Notes under the pieces: generated by a model
What the model saw: the letters and a program-made list of their open reading frames with translations, nothing else
The model's database searches: none
What the model was told of the DNA's origin: nothing
Translations under genes and position numbers: made by a program
NCBI GenBank assembly: GCA_020026195.1
Contig: JAHHQW010000047.1
Location: 1-19,576 of the forward strand
Direction of reading: 5' to 3'
Origin: Prevotella sp.
GTDB lineage: Bacteria; Bacteroidota; Bacteroidia; Bacteroidales; Bacteroidaceae
Length of the DNA: 19,576 bases
Shown here: piece by piece, positions 1 through 7,970 of the stretch
Layout: each line of letters begins with the position of its first letter
Position numbering within the stretch: the first letter of the stretch is position 1

Positions 1-9
1 ACAAACCCA

Positions 10-47
10 TTGGCAGAGTTAAATATGCGCTGATTTAATTCCGCCAA
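10..47. other. Imperfect inverted repeat at the left edge
   Basis: Bases 10-24 pair with 33-47 over 15 positions, with one mismatch (15/42) and one G-U pair, around an 8-base loop. No T-run follows on the plus strand, so it is not a clear terminator. Two plus frames are open from the window edge, one to a TGA at 31-33 and one to a TAA at 36-38. The repeat may therefore be the coding end of an upstream gene that I cannot identify. No TAnnTTTG promoter box is visible before the first gene. Confidence 0.3.
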
Positions 48-81
48 CGAGTCAAGAATGTAAATATTAATTATATAGTAT

Positions 82-3000
82 ATGATGAAATGTAGAATTT
101 ATATGCTCTTACTTGCTGTTTTGTTGTCAGTAGGTATATCAGCTCAGACACAAAGTAGAAGACAGTTAGAAGATAAAATGCATAAGGCAGAATCTCTTTA
201 CAAAAATAAAGAATACAGCTCTGCGCTTGATTCTTTTCTATACGTCGTGAAAAATACTTCCGATACAGAAAAAGATAGTAAACTTTATATAAATTCAAGA
301 ATCAGTGCAGCTCGCTGCTATTTAGAATTAGATTCTTGCAAGTCTGCCATGGAGACATCCGAAGAACTGATAAGTTCAAAGCTTTCACGTGCGCAGAAAA
401 AAGATGTATATAAAATTTATTCTTCTGCTGGATTGCTGTATGGAAGAAGTCTTCTGGAAAAAGGTATTCCTGATTATATAAAGATAAAACAAATTTTTGA
501 GAAGGTAATGCCGTATGCAGAAGGCGAAACGTTGGATGAAATAAAGAAAGCATATCAGATTGCACATATTGGAGAGGCTGCCATATATTTTGCAAATACA
601 GAAATTGACAAGGCGGTATCAACATTGAAAAAAGCCATAACGATATATGATGACGAACAAAATGAATTGTTAATTTATAATGGTCTTGCAGCAATTTATG
701 ATGTTGTGGAAGATTATGAAAACATGCTCGTCTATTACAGCTGCGCAGAGAAACTTGCGTATAAGTTAGAAGACAACGATATTCTTTACAGCTCGCTCGT
801 CGGTAAACGCAAGGTCTACAAGGCTATAAACGATATGGAGAATGTAACTCGTATCGGACAGACCCTTGATTCTCTGATGGCCGTAACTGACAATTATGAC
901 ATTCTTAAGAGTTATAATGATGAAATGGGAAATGAGTTTTTAAGTCTTGGCAATTATTCTATAGCAGAGTCATATTTCAAACGTAGCAAAGATCTGATAA
1001 GTGAGAATAAAAAAGACGATGCTGAGTGCTTCTATCTTGAATCTCCATATTTTTTGAATATGCGTGACTTGAAGTTTAAGCAGCATGATTATAAATCAGC
1101 AATTGAATATGGCATGCAGTATTCGGATATCATGCAGAAACGCTTTGGTAAAACTGCACCTTACTACTTCTCATGTCTGTTTAACTCTTCCATTTATGCC
1201 GAGATGGGAGATTCTGTGAATTTTGAACGGATTACAAGTGCAGTCAGAGATGAAATAGGTTCTATACATGACTTATATTATAAGTCGCTCGTTTATAAAT
1301 ATTGTGGTGCAGGGTATTCTAAATTAGGTGACAGTCAGAAGGCTCTGGTTTATTATTCTAAGGCAGATTCTGTTCTGGCAGAAAAGTTTGATGAAACAGA
1401 CGACATGCGAATGAATCTTTTAATGCATAGATTTTCTGAATACAGAAAGATGGGGCATCCAGTAGAGGCAGCCAGAGACTGTAAACATTACGTTGAACTT
1501 ATAACTAAGGTCTATGGCACTGAGTCTAAGCAGTATGCTGACGCCGTGTATTTTTATGCAAATTGTGAGAAAGAGAAGGGTAATTTAGATTACAGTGCCG
1601 ATCTTTACAAAAAATCAATGGATATTAAGAAACAAATTCTTCGTAAGCAACTGCGTTATGTTACACTTAAAGACAGAACTTCATACATAAATACACTTAC
1701 TGAACAAATGTGGAAGATATCTTCGTTTGCTCTTGATTATAGTTCTGTCAGCGATGAGTTTGTAAAGGATAGCTATAACACAATACTTACCTTAAAATCT
1801 CTATTATTCGAGTCTGACCGTTCTATGTATAATACGCTTCAGAAAAGAGGAACGCCTGATGATGTTTCCGATTTCATGACACTTATGCGCCTGCGCAACA
1901 GACAGAGTACTCTTTATAAGGATTATAAAAATAATAAGGATGAGATTGATGCTAATTATATAAAAATTAGTGAAATAGACAACAGACTGACTGAAAAATC
2001 AAAAGTTTATGCTGATTATACTTCGTTTCTTGATTTCAAGTATGAGGACGTTTGCAGTCAGTTAGATGAGAATGATGTCCTTTTCGACTTCTTCGACTAT
2101 AAAGAAAACGGTTCGCATAAATATGTGGCTTATATAGTTAAGAAAGGTAACGAAAATCCTATTATTACAGAAATGTTTGATGAAGCACAGTTAGACAGTC
2201 TGCTTGGAGGTATGTCCATTGATGAAGTTTATACAGAAAATAAGTCAGATGCTTTCTTAAATCTTTTATGGAAGAATCTTGAAAAATATACTGTGCAAGG
2301 AGCTGATGTATATTATGTGCCTTCCGGCATAATGTATCAGATATCTCCAGAATCGCTGATTCTTTCAGATGGTTCTCTGTTAGGCGATCATTATAATTTT
2401 GTACGATTGTCTTCTGCACGCGAGCTGGCATGCAGTAAGAAACATTTGTCTGGAGAAAAAACAGCAGTTCTTTACGGAGGACTTAATTATGACATGTCTG
2501 TTGAAGACATGATAAAGGAGAGCAGTCTTTATAAGGACCGACAGCTGTATGTAATGCGTGGGGTAGCACAGGGCACAAATAGTTTCATGTACCTTCCGCA
2601 GACATTATATGAGACGGAGACTGTTTCTGATATACTTAGTTCAGCGGGGTATAAAGTTAAGATGTACACAAAGAATGAAGGAACAGAAGAATCTTTCCTC
2701 AGCATGCACAATAATTCTCCTCAGATACTGCATATTGCCACACATGGCTTTTATTATACACCAGAACTTGCAAGCAGTAGCGTGATGTTAAAAGGCAGTT
2801 CTGATGCCATGCTTCTTTCAGGTCTTGTGCTTTCAGGTGGAAATGCAGCATGGCAGGGTAGGAAACTTCCTTCAGGTGTACTCGGAGGTGTAATATCTGC
2901 TGGAAATATATCTTGTCTTGATTTATCTAATACCGGTCTGGTGGTACTTTCTTCATGTCAGTCTGGTGCTGGTAAGATAACACGCGAGGGACTTTATGGA

Positions 3001-3225
3001 TTACAGAGGGCATTTAAAAAGGCTGGAGTACAGACTTTGATAATGACATTATGGAATGTCAGTGATGTCGTTACGTGCGAATTTATGATAGAGTTCTATA
3101 AAAATCTTTTCAAGGGAGAGAACGGATGTTCGGATAAATTTAAGGCTTTTATTGATGCAAAGAACACTATCCGTGCTAAATATCCAGAACCGCTTTACTG
3201 GGCAGGTTTCGTTATGGTAGACTGA
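82..3225 (+). CDS. Exported TPR-CHAT (caspase-like) protein, copy 1
   Basis: Protein of 1047 residues (an ATG at 85 is equally possible). It opens with a signal peptide ending near residues 20-22 (GISAQ). Residues about 25-530 are helical, with TPR-like pairs such as AESLYKNKEYSSALDSF and GAGYSKLGDSQKALVYYSKA. A helical linker (about 570-660) leads to a CHAT domain (about 665-1047). The expected catalytic pair is visible: His888 in HIATHG and Cys959 in LSSCQSG. The closing YWAGFVMVD is typical of the CHAT end. CHAT proteins are relatives of caspases and separase, and TPRs commonly act as sensor or inhibitory scaffold. With a signal peptide and no later membrane segment, it should act in the periplasm or outside the cell. 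Substrate and trigger are unknown. The next gene is a paralogue 80 bases downstream. Confidence is high for the domain call and low for the biological role. Confidence 0.9.
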   Translation: MMKCRIYMLLLAVLLSVGISAQTQSRRQLEDKMHKAESLYKNKEYSSALDSFLYVVKNTSDTEKDSKLYINSRISAARCYLELDSCKSAMETSEELISSKLSRAQKKDVYKIYSSAGLLYGRSLLEKGIPDYIKIKQIFEKVMPYAEGETLDEIKKAYQIAHIGEAAIYFANTEIDKAVSTLKKAITIYDDEQNELLIYNGLAAIYDVVEDYENMLVYYSCAEKLAYKLEDNDILYSSLVGKRKVYKAINDMENVTRIGQTLDSLMAVTDNYDILKSYNDEMGNEFLSLGNYSIAESYFKRSKDLISENKKDDAECFYLESPYFLNMRDLKFKQHDYKSAIEYGMQYSDIMQKRFGKTAPYYFSCLFNSSIYAEMGDSVNFERITSAVRDEIGSIHDLYYKSLVYKYCGAGYSKLGDSQKALVYYSKADSVLAEKFDETDDMRMNLLMHRFSEYRKMGHPVEAARDCKHYVELITKVYGTESKQYADAVYFYANCEKEKGNLDYSADLYKKSMDIKKQILRKQLRYVTLKDRTSYINTLTEQMWKISSFALDYSSVSDEFVKDSYNTILTLKSLLFESDRSMYNTLQKRGTPDDVSDFMTLMRLRNRQSTLYKDYKNNKDEIDANYIKISEIDNRLTEKSKVYADYTSFLDFKYEDVCSQLDENDVLFDFFDYKENGSHKYVAYIVKKGNENPIITEMFDEAQLDSLLGGMSIDEVYTENKSDAFLNLLWKNLEKYTVQGADVYYVPSGIMYQISPESLILSDGSLLGDHYNFVRLSSARELACSKKHLSGEKTAVLYGGLNYDMSVEDMIKESSLYKDRQLYVMRGVAQGTNSFMYLPQTLYETETVSDILSSAGYKVKMYTKNEGTEESFLSMHNNSPQILHIATHGFYYTPELASSSVMLKGSSDAMLLSGLVLSGGNAAWQGRKLPSGVLGGVISAGNISCLDLSNTGLVVLSSCQSGAGKITREGLYGLQRAFKKAGVQTLIMTLWNVSDVVTCEFMIEFYKNLFKGENGCSDKFKAFIDAKNTIRAKYPEPLYWAGFVMVD

Positions 3226-3244
3226 TGTTCTTATAGGTATTTTG

Positions 3245-3296
3245 ATTATTTTATAAAATAATTTTGATAATTTTACGTATTATTGTTAAAAACAAT
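3245..3296 (+). promoter_or_regulatory. AT palindrome and possible promoter box between the CHAT genes
   Basis: Bases 3245-3262 form a perfect 18-bp palindrome, ATTATTTTATAAAATAAT. It overlaps a perfect match to the Bacteroidetes -7 box (TAATTTTG, 3259-3266). The nearest upstream TTTG (3241-3244) is only 14 bases away, shorter than the usual 19-21, so the promoter is doubtful. A small hairpin, ATTGTT-aaa-AACAAT, lies at 3282-3296 just before the start codon. These could be an internal promoter with an operator, or simply AT-rich spacer. Confidence 0.3.
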
Positions 3297-3305
3297 CATA
3301 AATAC

Positions 3306-6300
3306 ATGAAAATGAAAAAAAACTTTCTTTTTGTATTCTTATTATCATTAGTATCATTTACTTCGTATGCACAGGTTTCTGATACTAATGATAATATCCT
3401 GCTGAAAAAGGCTTTAACTTCTTTTGAACAAGAAGATTATGAAAAGTCACTTAACTATTATTTGGAAGCTGCTGAAAAAACATCTGGTGGAAAAGACCAG
3501 TTGCGCATGTATGTTCGTTTACAGATTGGTGCGGCACAATGTTATGGTAAACTGAAAAGGTATGAGGACGCATATAACACGGCGTCTAAGTTGCTTGACC
3601 TTAAACTTACAGAAGATGAAAAAAACGAGGCTGTAAGTGTAATGTTAGATTACGGTTTAATTTTCGCTACGGAACCGAAAGCTCGTAATGTAAAAAAATA
3701 TGATGTTTCGCGTGCTGTATGTGAAAAGTTACTGCCTTATGCCAAAGGAGACAGGGTTAAACAGATAAAAGATGAGATACAGTCTACTTATCTGATTGAG
3801 GGAAAACTAAAATTGGATAAACTTGATTTTACAGGTGCTGTTGAAACCCTAAAGAAAGCATATACCATAAGCGACAATGCCGAAAATCGTATACAGATTC
3901 TATTTGATATTGCGCAGCTTAATTCTGAAACTGGAAATATATCACTTTCTCTTGATTGTTATGAAGAAATGCGCAGACTATGTCGTATAGTTAAAGATGA
4001 TTATCATCATTATCTTGCATTAAAACATGGAAGAGAGATTTTTAAGAAGCTTAATGACATGGAGAAGTTTACTTCATGGGGTATGACGCTTGATTCTCTG
4101 ATGTATAAAAGTGATAATGTAAGTATCTTAGGCGACTATTACCTGTCCATGGGTAATGAATTAGTAGAGTTAGGAAACTATGATGCTGCCGGGTCTTATT
4201 TTAACAGTCATGCAGAACTGATATCAAAGATTAAAAATGAGGAAGCTAAATTGGGACAGAAAATAACGTATTATTCTAATATGCGCGATTTAAAGCGTAA
4301 ACAGAAGGATTATCATTCGGCTATTGAATATAATGCCAAGCTTGCCAAATGTTTTTCAAAAATCTATGATAATTCTAATTTTACGCATTACTTGTCATAT
4401 CTCGTTGACACACAGCTCTATTCTGAAATTAAAGACAGCGTGAATTTTGAGCGTGTTGCCGATTCGTTACGTCATGCATACACATATATACCTGATTTAT
4501 TTAATAAGTCGCTTGTATGTAATTTTATCGGAACAGGATATTCTAAGTTGGGTAAAAGAGAAAGAGCTATGCATTATTACTATAAGGCAGACTCCATTCT
4601 TTCACAGCAATATGACGAAACATTCCATCTGCGTATCACAATGCTCGAACTTCGTGCAGGTGAACTTAAAAAAATGGGACGTACTGCTGAGGCATGCAAA
4701 CTTTATAAACATGCCATGGACCTGGTAGCTAAGGTAAGTGGTAAGAAATCGGAACAGTACAGTCGTGCGTTGTATATGTATGCAAACAGTCTGCGTGCTG
4801 ACGGAAAGATGGAAAATAATTCAGAATTATATATACAGTCTATAAAGATTCTTGAAAATATCCTGCGACAGAAGTTAAGATATATCCTCGCAACCGACCG
4901 ACAAGTTTATATCAATACATTGTCCGACCGTCTGTGGCGTATGGCTACCTTTGTACTGGATTACAAGGATGTGGACAGAGAATTCGTAAAGCAGTGTTAT
5001 AACACTACAATCATGCTTAAATCATTGCTGTTCGAGTCTGACAGATCAATGTATAACACTCTTCAGCTTAAGGGAACAAAAGAGGATGTAGATGATTTTA
5101 TCAGAATGTCGTCACTGCGTATGCAGAGAAATTCTCTTTTCAGAAATTACAGAAAGAATAAAGAACTTATTGACAGTCTGCAGGTTCAGATACGCGAGTT
5201 AGATAATAAACTTACTGAGAAATCTAAACTTTATAGCGGTTATACATCATTCCTTGACTTCAGTTACGATGATGTATGCAAACATCTCGGTGATAAGGAT
5301 GTGATGTTCGATTTCTTTGATTACATTGATGATCGCGGAGCACATAAGTATATAGCATATGTTGTTAAAAAAGATATGAAGACGCCTGAAGTTCTTAAAG
5401 TCTTCGATGAAAGTCAGGTGGACAGTATAATGAAAGGCTACGGAATGGATGTGTTCTATGATGAAAGCATTTCTGAAGATGTCTTGAAATTATTATGGAA
5501 TCCAATTGCTAAATATGCAGAAAAGGGTGGCAGAGTGTATTATGTACCTTCTGGCATAATGTATCAGATTTCATTGGGTTCGCTTCCTCTCAGCGATGGT
5601 TCACTCTTGGGCGAACATTATGATTTTGTACGTCTTACTTCGGCTCACAGAATAGCAGATAATCAGACAAGTACGACTGATAAAAAGGATGCCGTGATCT
5701 ATGGAGGATTAAGATATGATCTTGACATAGATGATATGCAGGCTGAGAGTAAGAAGTTTGATCATGAAAAACTATATGCTATGCGAAACATGGCTAAAGG
5801 TGCAAAAAAGTTTGCATATCTGCCTGGAACATTGTCTGAAACTGAAGAAATTGCCAAGATCCTCACAAAGAAAGGTTATGATGTAACGAGATACACTGAA
5901 GGTAAGGGAACGGAAGAGTCGTTCCTGAACATGCATAACAACTCTCCTCGAATTCTGCACATCGCTACACACGGATTCTATTATACTCCCGAAGAAGCAG
6001 ATCGTAGTAATTATCTTAAGGGTTCAAATGATGCTATGTTCCTGTCAGGACTTGTTCTGTCTGGTGGAAATGCAGCATGGCAGGGTGAGAAATTACCTGA
6101 TAACGTTCTTGGTGGTATCGTTTCTGCCGGAAATATATCATGTCTCGATCTTTCTAACATAGATCTTGTAGTACTTTCTGCATGTCAGTCGGCACAGGGT
6201 AAGGTTACACGTGAGGGATTGTTCGGCTTGCAGCGTGCATTCAAGAAAGCTGGCGTAAAAACTATTGTAATGACCCTGTGGAATGTCAGTGATGTCGTGA

Positions 6301-6452
6301 CGCGTCAGTTTATGATTGAGTTCTACAAGAACCTGTTCAAGAAAAATGACAATCAGGTTGATAAGAAGAAAGCTTTCATGAAGGCAATGCGTACTGTTCG
6401 TAAAAAATATCCGGAACCATTCTACTGGGCAGGTTTCGTAATGGTTGATTAG
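3306..6452 (+). CDS. Exported TPR-CHAT (caspase-like) protein, copy 2
   Basis: I chose the ATG at 3306 (3312 is equally possible) because it starts directly at the signal peptide MKMKKNFLFVF...SYAQ; an in-frame ATG at 3264 would only add an unlikely N-terminal extension. The protein has 1048 residues with the same plan as copy 1: TPR-like helices (for example GTGYSKLGKRERAMHYYYKA), a helical linker, then a CHAT domain from about residue 665. The pair is His889 in HIATHG and Cys960 in LSACQSA, and the end is again YWAGFVMVD. Over the 135 residues around the active site I count about 81% identity to copy 1, while the first few hundred residues match only loosely. This is a tandem duplication in which the protease half stayed conserved and the TPR half diverged. 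A strong terminator follows. The target is unknown. Confidence 0.9.
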   Translation: MKMKKNFLFVFLLSLVSFTSYAQVSDTNDNILLKKALTSFEQEDYEKSLNYYLEAAEKTSGGKDQLRMYVRLQIGAAQCYGKLKRYEDAYNTASKLLDLKLTEDEKNEAVSVMLDYGLIFATEPKARNVKKYDVSRAVCEKLLPYAKGDRVKQIKDEIQSTYLIEGKLKLDKLDFTGAVETLKKAYTISDNAENRIQILFDIAQLNSETGNISLSLDCYEEMRRLCRIVKDDYHHYLALKHGREIFKKLNDMEKFTSWGMTLDSLMYKSDNVSILGDYYLSMGNELVELGNYDAAGSYFNSHAELISKIKNEEAKLGQKITYYSNMRDLKRKQKDYHSAIEYNAKLAKCFSKIYDNSNFTHYLSYLVDTQLYSEIKDSVNFERVADSLRHAYTYIPDLFNKSLVCNFIGTGYSKLGKRERAMHYYYKADSILSQQYDETFHLRITMLELRAGELKKMGRTAEACKLYKHAMDLVAKVSGKKSEQYSRALYMYANSLRADGKMENNSELYIQSIKILENILRQKLRYILATDRQVYINTLSDRLWRMATFVLDYKDVDREFVKQCYNTTIMLKSLLFESDRSMYNTLQLKGTKEDVDDFIRMSSLRMQRNSLFRNYRKNKELIDSLQVQIRELDNKLTEKSKLYSGYTSFLDFSYDDVCKHLGDKDVMFDFFDYIDDRGAHKYIAYVVKKDMKTPEVLKVFDESQVDSIMKGYGMDVFYDESISEDVLKLLWNPIAKYAEKGGRVYYVPSGIMYQISLGSLPLSDGSLLGEHYDFVRLTSAHRIADNQTSTTDKKDAVIYGGLRYDLDIDDMQAESKKFDHEKLYAMRNMAKGAKKFAYLPGTLSETEEIAKILTKKGYDVTRYTEGKGTEESFLNMHNNSPRILHIATHGFYYTPEEADRSNYLKGSNDAMFLSGLVLSGGNAAWQGEKLPDNVLGGIVSAGNISCLDLSNIDLVVLSACQSAQGKVTREGLFGLQRAFKKAGVKTIVMTLWNVSDVVTRQFMIEFYKNLFKKNDNQVDKKKAFMKAMRTVRKKYPEPFYWAGFVMVD

Positions 6453-6503
6453 ACGGTAAGGTTTTTGTTATAAGATTTCTTTAAATATACATTACAATTA
6501 ACT

Positions 6504-6546
6504 AAAAGTCTGATGTCTTTACAAGGAGAAGACATCAGACTTTTTT
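6504..6546 (+). terminator. Rho-independent terminator after the CHAT pair
   Basis: A perfect 16-bp stem (6504-6519 with 6529-6544, GTCTGATGTCTT core) has a 9-base loop and runs into TTTTTT at 6541-6546. It lies 51 bases past the stop of the second CHAT gene and closes that unit. Confidence 0.93.
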
Positions 6547-6835
6547 GTATGTATATATCGAATACAATGAATGTGTACAAATAAAAAATCCTTTATATTA
6601 TAATCAGAATTGTATCATTTCCTAGTGCTTTATTGTTAGCTTTTTTTTACTATAAAAGACTTCAAAGACATGCTATTTTTAACTTAAATCGTACTTATAT
6701 ACGTCTTTGACGACTTTTGACGTTAAGAAATATTAAATATATTCGTTTTTGAAGAATTTATTGATAAAAGATGGTTACTTTGTGTTTCATTAAAGCATTA
6801 ATATATAGAATTAATAACATTACTGATTGTAAGTG
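6547..6835 (+). promoter_or_regulatory. AT-rich spacer with a weak promoter and short repeats
   Basis: This stretch has no gene. TTACTTTG (6775-6782) matches 7 of 8 positions of the TAnnTTTG box; a TTTG at 6748-6751 lies 23 bases upstream, slightly long for a -33 element. It is the best promoter candidate for the small gene that follows. Upstream, TTTGACG occurs twice in direct order (6706-6712, 6717-6723; 11-base spacing), and CAAAGAC (6663-6669) is inverted against GTCTTTG (6703-6709). These could be regulator-binding half sites, but their shortness makes chance likely. Confidence 0.3.
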
Positions 6836-7231
6836 ATGAACAAAAAGATAATAACGGCTTTTGAAGATTTAGGCTTTAAAGTAACGATTTTAGATGAAAA
6901 TCTATACGGTCTGACATATGATGCTATCAATATGGTTTGTCGTATCATTCCTGATGATACACACTTCTTAGATGTCGGAATGCCGTTTGATATAACAAAA
7001 AATTCGCATGAGACGACTTGCAGACTTATAAATCAGATTAATGTTCGTCTGAAATATGTTAAGGCATATAAAAAGGACAATACTCTGTGGGTGGTCTGCG
7101 AGCGAGACTTAAATGATGATGAAGAAGTAAAGATACAAATAAGAGAAGTTGTATACTGTCTGGTAAATGCAATGCATTTTTATCTTGATCTGACACAGGA
7201 ACGTGTTGATTTACCTTCAGAGCCAAACTGA
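6836..7231 (+). CDS. Small YbjN-like protein of unknown function
   Basis: The protein has 131 residues from the ATG at 6836; a GTG at 6833 would add one residue. There is no signal peptide or membrane segment, so it should be cytoplasmic. The sequence alternates strands and helices: an N-terminal helix (ITAFEDLGFKV), strands with VCRIIPDDTHFLDVGMPFDI, a helix (CRLINQINVRLKYVKAY), a strand (LWVVCERDL) and a long C-terminal helix (QIREVVYCLVNAMHFYLDL). The pattern of a residue pair-rich helix followed by KAY...LWVVCERDL resembles the YbjN/type III secretion chaperone-like fold. This is recognition by eye only. It stands alone, between the CHAT terminator and its own terminator. Its role is unknown. 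Confidence 0.75.
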   Translation: MNKKIITAFEDLGFKVTILDENLYGLTYDAINMVCRIIPDDTHFLDVGMPFDITKNSHETTCRLINQINVRLKYVKAYKKDNTLWVVCERDLNDDEEVKIQIREVVYCLVNAMHFYLDLTQERVDLPSEPN

Positions 7232-7275
7232 AGACAGTGTATGCGTTTTATAGCTGCTGGTGAGCGGTCGTAATA

Positions 7276-7391
7276 TATAAAGGGTCACTGATTCTTTATA
7301 ATTTAAATGTTTTTTATGCCGTCTGCTATTTATTCATTCATAGAATGCTTGACGGAATACAAGCACTGGGTTGGTGTTATACCCAGTGCTT
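7276..7391 (+). repeat. Series of hairpins in the 3' region of the YbjN-like gene
   Basis: Three inverted repeats follow one another. TATAAAG (7276-7282) pairs with CTTTATA (7294-7300). TGCTTG (7346-7351) pairs with CAAGCA (7360-7365). AAGCACTGGGT (7361-7371) pairs perfectly over 11 bp with ACCCAGTGCTT (7381-7391). The second and third share bases 7361-7365, so they cannot form together. No coding sequence is credible here. The role could be 3'-end processing, transcript protection or attenuation, or this may be a repeated palindromic element; the window alone cannot decide. Confidence 0.55.
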
Positions 7392-7438
7392 ATTGAAATT
7401 ATTTTCGAACAATGTAATGAATATTGGATGAGGATTTT

Positions 7439-7479
7439 AAGCATCGAGATGTATTTATTTTCACCCCGGTGCTTTTTTT
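7439..7479 (+). terminator. Terminator of the YbjN-like transcript
   Basis: AAGCATCG (7439-7446) pairs with CGGTGCTT (7467-7474), an 8-bp stem with one wobble pair and a 20-base loop, followed by a T-run to 7479. It sits between convergent genes. On the minus strand the same stem is followed by a weak T-run only, so plus-strand use is more likely. Confidence 0.6.
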
Positions 7480-7517
7480 GTTTTTTATATACGATATATT
7501 TGTTCTTTAAGCAGCAT

Positions 7518-7970
7518 CTACATAAAAAACGATGCTCCATAAAGAAGCAGTGCATAACGGATTATTTTTCCAACCGATATACTTACTAAAGTTCCTACTA
7601 TGTTAGCTCGCATAAGTCCCATTGCTATGGTAATGGCACTTCCAAGAATAGGTAGAAATGCAAAGAAACCTATCCATGATCCGCGTCCAGCCATAAAAGT
7701 TTGAGCTTTCTTAAGTTTTTCGGGAGTGACATGCAGATATTTTTCAATCCAGTCAAGACGTCCCATACGACCTACCCAGTAATTGAACATACTTCCGAGA
7801 ATGTTTCCTGCTGAGCCATATATCAGTAATCCCATAGGATTAAGACCGGCAGCCAGTAACGCAACCATTACGGCCTCGCTACTGAAAGGGAAAAAACTTC
7901 CTGCCAGAAAAGATGCTATCAGCATACCTATGTAGCCGTAGTCAGAAAGAATTAATATCAGCTGATCCAT
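7518..7970 (-). CDS. YqaA-type VTT (SNARE-associated) membrane protein
   Basis: This is a small integral membrane protein of 150 residues, the usual length for the YqaA branch of the DedA/VTT superfamily. Visible landmarks are the N-terminal FLAGSFFPFSSEAVMVAL segment (the F-P-x-SE signature), a glycine-rich GSAGNILGSMFNYWVGR segment, a charged amphipathic stretch (about 74-95) and C-terminal hydrophobic segments around FFAFLPILGSAITIAMGLMR. DedA-family members are linked to lipid-carrier recycling and membrane homeostasis. For YqaA itself the function is not established. Its start overlaps the end of the upstream membrane-protein gene by 13 bases, so translation of the two is probably coupled. 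Confidence 0.88.
   Translation of the reverse strand: MDQLILILSDYGYIGMLIASFLAGSFFPFSSEAVMVALLAAGLNPMGLLIYGSAGNILGSMFNYWVGRMGRLDWIEKYLHVTPEKLKKAQTFMAGRGSWIGFFAFLPILGSAITIAMGLMRANIVGTLVSISVGKIIRYALLLYGASFFM

Noticed and set aside
82..6452. The TPR-CHAT pair as part of a type III-E CRISPR (gRAMP/Craspase) system.
   Set aside because: Both proteins carry signal peptides, and there is no CRISPR array, gRAMP or other cas gene in the window.
7334..7589. Short open frames on both strands between the YbjN-like and YqaA-like genes.
   Set aside because: They overlap the hairpin series, the terminator and each other, and their translations have no domain, signal peptide or normal composition.
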